Source: Cristatella mucedo
Taxonomy: Eukaryota; Bryozoa; Phylactolaemata; Cristatellidae
Assembly: GCA_009760855.2 (NCBI GenBank)
Contig: WPIO01000012.1
Coordinates: 5,540,501-5,604,500, forward strand
Direction: 5' to 3'
DNA length: 64,000 nucleotides
Shown here in pieces: positions 56,900 to 64,000 of the stretch. The position numbers and the translations under genes are program-made. Numbering within the stretch: the stretch's first letter is position 1; each line of letters begins with the position of its first letter. The notes beneath the pieces are model-generated. The model was given only the letters and a program-made list of their open reading frames with translations, ran no database searches and was not told the origin of the DNA.

Positions 56900-57370
56900 A
56901 AGGCAATCGAATTGCAAAATGCATTTCGTGGAATAGAACCTAATGCTAGTGCGTTTTATGGTGAGATGCGATGTATTAATCGAGGATGTGTCTGACCGAA
57001 CTTTAAAAAATATTATGAAAAGTGAAGGAGTGGTAATGATTCGCTCATGATATAATTATAAGTCAGAAACTTTTAAGCGCATAGTAGTACTGGCGGCGGC
57101 TTGATGAGGGTGCAGGAACAGCAGCTCTGGAAGAGAACTTTCTTATTCTACCGACATTACGTAAGGCCGTTAAGAAGCTTTCCTTGTAATTTAGTAACTA
57201 CTGCAGGTGTTCTCCTCTTTACAGTCCCGTTATAAAAATTTTCACATTTTGTAAGTTTTTTCATTCTTACTAAATAAAATTTCGGCCATTCTGCGTTGAT
57301 GTCATCGATAAATTAGACGAATCGCTAATGTGTACAGCAGCATGCCCCTCGCATTTTTATCAAGCTTTGA
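56900..57370. other. Intergenic, AT-rich, no gene seen
   Basis: No coding or repeat signal that I can assign. Confidence 0.4.
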
Positions 57371-57374
57371 TCAG

Positions 57375-57478
57375 CCACCGGGTCACTTCTTTTGCTGATG
57401 AAGTATTTGGTAGTAATTGAAGCCTTGAAGGCTCTTCTGCCGCTGTACAAATGAGGCTGCTGAATATGCTTAATACAT
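57375..57478 (+). mobile_element. SINE-B 3' part
   Basis: 'gaagccttgaaggctcttct', 'gccgctgtacaaatgaggct' and 'gctgaatatgcttaatac' match the family end. The head is lost. Confidence 0.65.
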
Positions 57479-58001
57479 TGTATGCTACAGCTAACGCCCA
57501 ACACTTGTAGCCATCCGAGTCTGTCCAACAGACTGCTCAGCATAATGGATATGGACTGGTTATTTTATCATGCGGTAGCTCTTTATTGCTTCCGCGTCCG
57601 ACTACCGTCGGAATATCTGCGCGTATTGGTGCGGCGGCACCTTCAAGTCATCAGCCGTAATTCGAAGATTTAGGCTTTACCGGTACTTTTTACACATCGC
57701 GAAAGACGAACACTATTAAAAGCGTTGTGTTTGCGGTCGACGGTCTGTAGTGAGAAGCCGATACATCGGGTTTGTAACATTGGATAGCTAATTAGGGGCT
57801 AGCTTTCGCCTTTCTTTCAGATCCGCCGAGGATATTCGTAGCAGTGCTTCTATTTCACGAAAAGTCTCATTGTTGCTAACGCGAAGCGAATGTACAAAAC
57901 GAATGGGCGGTTACAAGAAATTTCCTCCAGGATTGGTTCGCCGTAAAGTTGCACGAGAAAACGCGTCGGAAGAACACACCGTAAACGGCCACTAGACCAG
58001 C

Positions 58002-58352
58002 ATGGTGGAGTTTACAGCTCGTATAATGACTCGCATTCTAGCCTTGCTGGCGGCGTCCATTGATAGAACACACTGCGACTGCCGAACGATGAAGTGCAAT
58101 TGCGGAGCAAAAGTGTACGATCGATCAGCTTGTGCGGAATGGCCCGTGGTTGTCGATTCGAGCCCCACTTTCACGGCTTACACTGTCGTAATAAATGGAT
58201 TTCCTGCCATACGAAGCGTTGCAGGCGGAGCATTTGAGGGATTTCCTAATCCGTTGGCACGATTTGCATCGAGCGGATATGGTGTGGTGCCAGTGATACC
58301 AAGAGGCGCCAGCGTAGATATCCTGGAAATACAGAACAACCCCAATCTCAAA
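58002..58352 (+). CDS. LRR protein exon 1 (signal peptide, N-cap)
   Basis: The ATG at 58002 opens a hydrophobic start (MTRILALLAASI inside it), then the Cys cluster and the first repeat. The donor is AAA|GTGAGT in phase 0. Confidence 0.65.
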
Positions 58353-61002
58353 GTGAGTTTATAAAAGGTAGGTGCTTCATCTTTGCGCAAGCTGACAGCT
58401 CGATTATTAGCTCAGCCGCATTTACGACGTATCTGTCTCACTCTCCAAATGACGTCGTAATGAAGTAAATTGCATCCAGCGAAAATCGACTAAGTCTAAG
58501 CATTTCCTCAATAGTGATCTGATCAATGTTAAGCGCCTAGAAAGAGATTAAGTTCTCTGAGGACGCTTTATCAAGTGCATTATTATTATTATTATTATTG
58601 TTCACTGAATGAAGCCATATTTGGAGAGCTAAGAGAGCTACCGACATTTTTTTTAAAGAGATGCATCTTATCGGTTACTGTAGCAACATTTCTCATTGAC
58701 AGGATATTCACGCAGGAGTGTTGACTGACATTTACAGCGTGAAAAAGATAGTCATCGGTGCAAACAGGCAACTTCAATCCATTCACAGGTGCTTCCTGAC
58801 AAAGCGAAATGCGGACCTCAAGGAGATTCACATCAGTAGTGAACCTCATCTGCAAAACTTGGACTTTCTAATCGGAATCTATCTCAGAGATTTGCAGAGA
58901 ATCACGGTAGTCAACTCAAACATCCAGTACATCAAGTACGGTACGTGGCATTCCAAGCCAAAGTTAAGTCACGTAAGTTACAATGTAAAATGCACTCGCG
59001 ACATTGATGGGAGGTGGAAGTAAGCCTTGACAGCAGAGAACATTTTAGCCATTTATTGTTCAGATATTCTTCAGGAACGTCGAGCTCATGCACCTGGATT
59101 ATTGCACTTGGCAGCCATTTTTCGGGAGATCATTTTTCCCGCCTGTGGAAAAAACGGTAAGGCATACCTGAATTGTTCTGCATGAAGTTCGCTCGCAGCC
59201 TACCTATCGAAAATACGGCATCTTAATGCTGTACTGAAGTCAATGGCTACACGTACTAGCTGAAGGATCCACCTGAACTTTTTCTCTGGGATTTAAACGT
59301 CAGTCGAAGCGGTCTGCTTATGCTTGACATACTTCATCCAGTCGAGGTCATTACCAAAGACTGGCTATTTAAAATCTGCCTAATTTTAACTTTGATACTT
59401 TCGGCTAGCATTTATAGTCAATATATCTATGTAAAGCAAAAAAATTATTAGTCAATTGTAAATCATTTTAAAATATTTTACTTACGCCGGATAAATTCGA
59501 ACAGCTTCAATATGACAAGCTATTGTGAACGCACATCCTCTTGGTTTGCAGTAGTCGACAATGCGTAGCCTCCCCCGATATTGTCTTCTTCCAAGCGACT
59601 TCCGCTCGGGGCTGTCGGTTTATTTCCAAAAATAATCATTGTAAATATTAAATGCGAAGCTTGATGTGTATCAAGTTGGAGATCTTCATTTATTTTAACT
59701 TCTCGCGATCTCTCTTTTCCAAACTCGAAAAAAATTGCGAGCTGCGTTTATTACGAAGGTTGACTCAATCGGTTAGAACATATTTTGGATCTTGTTCTTT
59801 CTCAGCGCCTAATGAAAACCACTCAGTACTCATGTAAAAGTTGTATTTGCTTTTAAATGTTACAAATTCCTGCACACGTGGGTTGATGAGAGGATCGCAG
59901 TCTCCAGTATCTATATACATGGCATGCATTCTTCGGGAATGAAGCTCACAATGTAATTTTTAGTAATTCACTACAGCTATCTTCGGAGGTCCGGATATAC
60001 CTTGCACAAACTAGGTGGCACACGGCTTGACTGATACAAAGGTTCTGTCAGCGAAGCACATTCATTATATACTCTAAAGAGCCCGCTCAGCACTGGACAA
60101 ATATTTAAAAAATGGCGACTGCCGTGACTGACTGCACTTCCAACGCGTCGCCGACAGGATTGCGCTGCAGCTGCTTACGTATCTCGTGCCGCGCTTTCTT
60201 TCCGAAACACCCTCTTTGATTCTATCATAGACGGAAGGAGACGATGCAAACTAAATGAAGCACCCTAGTCTGCGAAGAACGAGCGTAACCTGTAATGGCG
60301 AGCGCATCGCCCGCTCGGCTTCGTCTGCTCTCCATCAATCTTGTCGTTCGTGTCTTCGGTTGGAACTTCGCTTTACCTCTAGAGTCCGCGAGGCAGCCAC
60401 CGCAATCTTTTGCGGAATGGCATCGCTAACCGAACGCCGCTCGTCAGGCGGCAGCCATATTGTCTCGAGTGCGTCGCTCGTTGTGCGTTACGCTGACTGG
60501 TCATGATTTTCCGCTTAGAGAGAAGGGCTACGGGCGGTTTCACGAAAACCCTTGTCTCTCAGAATTCAAAATTTGCAAACGACTTCCGATATTGAGCAAC
60601 GAGATACGCTGAGCCTTCTAGAAAGAGGATAGTCAAACGTAAAGCCGAAGCTAGCTTCCGTTCTCTGTCAGAAGATAAACGACCCACCCCATAGTACCCT
60701 ATTTAAGCGCCGCTGGCGGCTCACGGGGACAGCCGGGATTTTGCAGCTCCTCCTCGACGGCAACCAATTCAAGTGCGACTGCCACATGACCTATCTGCGA
60801 AAGATGAACGACACTAAGTACACGACGGTGAACAATATCACTAGGCTGCTTAGTACCAGCTACGGAACCGCGATGTGCGGACCCGGATCCGAGGCGACCG
60901 TCCTGGGAGCGTCGCTGTTCTCTTTCAACGCGAGCAAGTGCCCCAGTAAGGAGACGTGCCCGGATGACGAGGAGCCGAGCTGCGAAGTGATGACGACTGA
61001 AG
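58002..61002 (+). CDS. Secreted/membrane leucine-rich-repeat protein (partial model)
   Basis: Four exons join in frame: 58002-58352, 58703-58972, 59064-59156 and 60747-61002 (the first three boundaries are all phase 0). Residues 1-25 look like a signal peptide; a Met at 58026 is an alternative start. A Cys cluster (CDCRTMKCNC) resembles an LRR N-terminal cap. LRR-like segments follow (VDILEIQNNPNLK, VKKIVIGANRQLQSI, DLQRITVVNSNIQYI), then a C-terminal cap (LLLDGNQFKCDCHMTYL, two further Cys). The last exon ends either at donor G|GTGAAC (61002) or at the stop at 61130. Such proteins are extracellular binding proteins or receptors; no partner can be named. One or more LRR exons may be missing between 59156 and 60747. 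Confidence 0.62.
58530..58603 (+). mobile_element. LINE-A/SINE-A 3' tail in LRR intron 1
   Basis: 'taagcgcctagaaagagatt' with hairpin and 'attattattattattattg'. Only about 75 bp are present, with no upstream element sequence. It lies in the 350-bp intron 1 of the LRR gene. Confidence 0.75.
58703..58972 (+). CDS. LRR protein exon 2
   Basis: The acceptor is 'ctcattgacag' and the donor CAC|GTAAGT. It has 90 codons with repeated L/I-x-x-L/I-x-I spacing (KKIVIGANRQLQSIH, LKEIHISSEPHLQNL, LQRITVVNSNIQYI). Confidence 0.7.
59064..59156 (+). CDS. LRR protein exon 3
   Basis: The acceptor is 'attgttcag' and the donor ACG|GTAAGG. It codes IFFRNVELMHLDYCTWQPFF, one repeat-like unit. Confidence 0.6.
59160..60746. 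other. LRR gene intron 3, no assigned exon
   Basis: No repeat or exon is assigned. A 'ctatttaagcgccgctggcg' (TATTTAA) lies at about 60697. It could be a promoter-like sequence, which would make the last LRR exon part of a second transcript. Confidence 0.4.
60747..61002 (+). CDS. LRR protein C-cap exon
   Basis: The acceptor is 'gggattttgcag'. It codes LLLDGNQFKCDCHMTYLRKM, a spaced second Cys pair (MCGPG, KCPSKETC) and an acidic PDDEEPSCE. The CxCx(n)C pattern is that of an LRR C-terminal cap. Confidence 0.7.
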
Positions 61003-61277
61003 GTGAACGCTCTCAGGCCGCCGTCGCCACCCCTCTTTCACCGCCGCCGCGGACGTCACCGGCCATTGGCACCTGGATCGAGCGTTGCGAGCCGCGCGCA
61101 GGCAGCGAACGCTCCAGAACGGGCGTTTGAGCGTGCGTCGCGAGTGCAGCTGTCTGCTGGAGTACAGTGGCACCCGGTACGCTATTGACGGCAGTTTAGA
61201 CGCCTAAGGCTAAGTCGTCTAGGTCTTCTCAGCTTTTCCGATGCTTGATATATGCGTAGTTACGGCGAGCGAGTGCC

Positions 61278-61391
61278 AAAAGAGGGAGAGAGGAAGAAAG
61301 AGGAAGAGAGTGAGAGGGAGGGAGAGAGATGGAGAGAGAGTGAGAGAGAGAGAGAGAGAGTGAGAGGGAGTGAGAGGGAATGAGAGGGAAA
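61278..61391 (+). repeat. GA-rich simple repeat
   Basis: Imperfect GAGAGGGAGAGA and GTGAGAGGGA units over about 110 bp. Confidence 0.85.
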
Positions 61392-62202
61392 GCGCCGAGT
61401 AGTGCAACGGGTGCGCGCCAGCGACCCCAAAGCGTGTAACCATTATGCATTGTGCGGAAGAAATATCCACCCGAAAGCCATACGCGGAGCAGAAATTTCC
61501 ACCATTTCCATAGTTAGCATAGTAGCAATAGTACTACAACAGTAATTTCTGAACGTATCGTTACGTAATGAGTGCACACAGTGTCAGAGTCAGGGGGAAG
61601 GGGGCGTTTGCCCCTCCCCTAATTGTTAAAGCTGGGCAGCGACATGGGCAGCCCCCCCCCCCCCTATTCCCTACGCACCTCCACAACCGAAGACAAAATT
61701 AAACCGAAGAAAAAAATATATCGAAGACAAAACGATGAGCAACTGGCGAGCTCGTGTTGAAGAAACGGAATTGCGAGTCTTGAAAACCCCGACGACTTGA
61801 AAATCTTGCGTGTCTTTTCCCCTGCATACTAATTTTGCTGGTCTGGCCCCTTAGGTGAAATTTATGACTCCGCAGCTGCATTAAGGTAATAACTATGCTC
61901 AGCTAGTTTACCCGCAGAAGAAACTATCCATTTGAGTTAATCTGCCTGGTCGGATCAAACGGAATCAGCTCGAGACGCCCTAATAACGTCTCGTAGATGT
62001 ACAGTTAACTAGCTAAGTGCGCTTAGGACTTACATGCATTTTCACTAAGATTGTCGAAAATAGCTGTCTTCATGCCACAGCTGCTAGGTTGACTCAGAAA
62101 GGGAAGGTTTTTCATGCTTGGGGTATTTCTTCCGGGGTATTTCTGTCTGCCGCTGAACTCCCCCCGCCCCGCTCACGTACGGCCTTGGCGGCCGCCGCTA
62201 TG
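61392..62202. other. Intergenic; C-run, no gene seen
   Basis: Contains a run of Cs at about 61652-61663. Nothing coding is recognised. Confidence 0.4.
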
Positions 62203-62642
62203 ACCCGCGATAATGAACTATGAGCTTGACAGCTGAACCTCGATTCTGAATTATAAACTCGGTGACTTAATTTGAACTGAGCTGCTATGACATTGCGACA
62301 ATAAGCTTAGGCTTATGAGCAATGCGATTTAGGATTTAATACGAGCGATATTATTGCATGACTTACGACCGGGTCGCTATATAAAGCGTGGGCTTGACCG
62401 CAGTCACTCTATTGGAGTAATGCCGGTTTACGGGTCAGAGCGCTGAGCGTGAGCTGCCGTGAGACTGTAAACGAGTCTATTAGAAGTCACCTGCCGCCTC
62501 AGCAGGAATGTACATGCAATTCTTTGCGGTTTTATCAAACGGCATTGCTGTTAGCGCCGCCAGCGAGAGGTCTGTGCACAGCGCATGCGTTGTGCCGCTT
62601 CCCCAACTAGCGAGGGTGGCGCGGCCATTACACCGCCAGCGT
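62203..62642 (+). repeat. Unclassified TATA-containing repeat, copy 2
   Basis: It aligns by eye with 17396-17862 ('gaactatgagcttgacagct', 'ggcttgaccg', 'gtaaacgagtctatt', 'gcgagggtggcgcggccatt'). It carries TATATAAA at 62378-62385. It differs by many substitutions and small indels, so the two are not recent tandem copies. Confidence 0.65.
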
Positions 62643-62773
62643 CTTCGACCGTCGCTGAGCAACGCTGTAGCCTAGAGGCTCCAGTCGTGGAGCCGGTAGT
62701 AGGTGGAAGTTCCACGGACCTCGTCCGATTAGCAGCAGAATCGCCTGACCTTCGCTAGTCCACGATCGGCGGT

Positions 62774-63091
62774 GTGAACGCGCCCTCCACCAAGGTCGAT
62801 GCGCAGCGTCTGCTTAGAGTGACCGTCGGTATCCTCGCGCAGCAAAAATTAATCAAACAGGATGACCAACATTCGGCAGACCAGACGCTCTTCTCCTCGA
62901 ATCAGATTGATCGTGCGAACAGCGAGAGCGCTAGTGAGGCAATAAGTCCGGATGTCCGAGCAACGAACGCGGGCTTCGCTGAGTCTCAGCATCTCGCTGC
63001 CGACGCGGAATCATCCAAGGTGTCGCTGTTGAAACAGGAAGCTTCACCTGATGCCTCAAATACACCTCTTTCTATAACCATTGTATGTTGA
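62774..63091 (+). other. Open frame without recognised domain
   Basis: A 105-codon frame just downstream of the TATA repeat, polar and Ser/Ala/Asp-rich. It begins at GTG with an in-frame stop 15 bp upstream and has no ATG. It could be an internal exon, the remains of an element ORF, or chance. It ends just before a LINE-A copy. Confidence 0.25.
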
Positions 63092-63117
63092 AGTCCGCAG
63101 GCTCGAGCTCTCCGGTT

Positions 63118-63714
63118 GAAAGTCTCGCCAACTCTGCAGCTAGGCTTGTCTGTCGTGAGCATCGCAGTTGCCCATCGCACCATTTCTCGCCAACCGGCAC
63201 TGGCTCCCAGTCAAGCAACGCATCGTCTTGGAAGTTTTGTCACTCGCTTTTCGATTCCTTCATTCTTTGGCCCAAGCCTACCCATCAGATCTACTCCTCC
63301 ACCAGGCTAGGCATCGCACCACCCGCTTTTCGGAATCTAAATGCTTACCCATACCTCGTACACATCTCAAATCCTTTGGTGACCGTGCCTTTAGTTCGCA
63401 TGTTCCCAAAGCCTGGAACTCACTTCCGCCTATCGTCACGACATCTCCTGACTTGACCACATCTAAAAAGAAACTAAAAACGCATCCATTTATTACAGCA
63501 TTTAGTGGGTACCTACGATTCGTCCTTTATGTGCTAATGCGTGCTGACACTGTGTATGCTGGCACTAACGAAACTTGCATGCCGACCCTGTACACGTCAC
63601 TCCTAACCGTGTAATTCTTGTTGTTTATTGAGGATAGAACCACTAACCATTCGATCTGCTTCCTTTGCGGAAAATGTAAAGTGCCTAGAAAGAGATTGAG
63701 TTCTCAGAGAGCGT

Positions 63715-63716
<2 letters not shown>
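63118..63716 (+). mobile_element. LINE-A copy, 3' end, diverged
   Basis: The decayed C-terminal ORF shows IPRTHLKSFGDRAFSSHVPK, WNSLPPIVTTSPDLTT and KKLKTHPFITAFSG. The 3' hairpin ('gtgcctagaaagagattgag', 'agagagcgttgta') runs directly into a (TG)n tract rather than (ATT)n. Confidence 0.85.

Positions 63717-63718
<2 letters not shown>

Positions 63719-63777
<59 letters not shown>
63719..63777 (+). repeat. (TG)n microsatellite
   Basis: About 58 bp of uninterrupted TG between a plus-strand LINE-A end and a minus-strand SINE-A end. Confidence 0.95.
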
Positions 63778-63778
<1 letters not shown>

Positions 63779-63780
<2 letters not shown>

Positions 63781-63910
63781 TCATTTATATAGCGCCCCAA
63801 GAGAACTTAATCTCTGTTCAGGCGTTTCACATATGCCTCGGGGCTCGAGCCCACAACCTCAGCCAGACCTTGGTCGAGGCGAGCACCTTAACCACTGGAC
63901 CAAACCAGCG
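63779..63910 (-). mobile_element. SINE-A copy, antisense
   Basis: On the minus strand the head reads 'ctggtttggtccagtggtta' with 'aggtgctcgcctcgaccaag', the B box 'gtgggctcgagcccc', then 'gtgaaacgcctgaacagaga' and 'gggcgctatataaatgaatt'. This is the clearest SINE-A copy. It ends in the (TG)n at its left. Confidence 0.85.
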
Positions 63911-63928
63911 CATCAAAATCATCATAAT

Positions 63929-63960
63929 TATTATTATTATTATTTTTATTATTACTATTG
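63929..63960 (+). repeat. (ATT)n microsatellite
   Basis: ATTATTATTATTATTATTTT-like tract right of the SINE-A head, of LINE-tail type. Confidence 0.7.
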
Positions 63961-64000
63961 TTAGAGATTACGGCATTAGCGGCCGCTGCTAGCGCACAAG

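Noticed and set aside
63603-63800. Thr/His-repeat protein
   Set aside because: This is a translation of the (TG)n microsatellite at 63719-63777.

Overview
The window is metazoan nuclear DNA. It shows spliced genes with GT-AG introns (one GC-AG), very dense non-LTR retrotransposon and SINE debris, and many (ATT)n, (GT)n and (GA)n microsatellites. The repeat spectrum (CR1/L2-like LINEs with ATT tails, tRNA-derived SINEs) suggests an invertebrate. I cannot name the species.

Four host genes can be assembled. (1) COMMD2, minus strand, 16533 down to 3212: five exons that join in frame to 202 codons. Introns 1 and 3 (about 3.3 and 9.0 kb) carry much of the repeat load. (2) A DP transcription factor (TFDP1/2 orthologue, the E2F partner), plus strand, 27556 to 43330: eleven exons that join in frame to 483 codons, starting in a GC/CpG-rich stretch and followed by an AATAAA at 44004. 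(3) MED7, Mediator middle-module subunit, minus strand, 49108 down to 46285: two exons, 236 codons, convergent with DP. (4) A secreted or membrane leucine-rich-repeat protein, plus strand, from 58002 to at least 61002: four recognised exons, probably incomplete, divergent from MED7. All host proteins were recognised from translated similarity; no cluster logic ties the four genes together.

Most of the rest is repeats. LINE-A is a CR1/L2-like element with at least 24 pieces in both orientations. Its 3' end is a GCGCC/GGCGC hairpin followed by (ATT)n, and several copies look nearly identical, so it was recently active. One copy sits inside another at 9857-10580. LINE-B is a second CR1/L2-like family; its longest copy (17885-20110, minus) keeps the YADD motif but has a frameshift. 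SINE-A is tRNA-derived and ends in the LINE-A hairpin, which suggests mobilisation by LINE-A. SINE-B is another tRNA-derived family with its own tail, including two copies side by side at 45.4-45.7 kb. An unclassified repeat of about 450 bp with a TATA box occurs twice (17.40-17.86 and 62.20-62.64 kb) and may be a solo LTR or an element promoter.

I found no CRISPR array, rRNA gene, convincing functional tRNA gene or bacterial-type operon. The most unusual signals are the LINE-A/SINE-A tail partnership, the nested LINE, the GC-AG intron inside the DP DNA-binding domain, and the duplicated TATA-bearing repeat.
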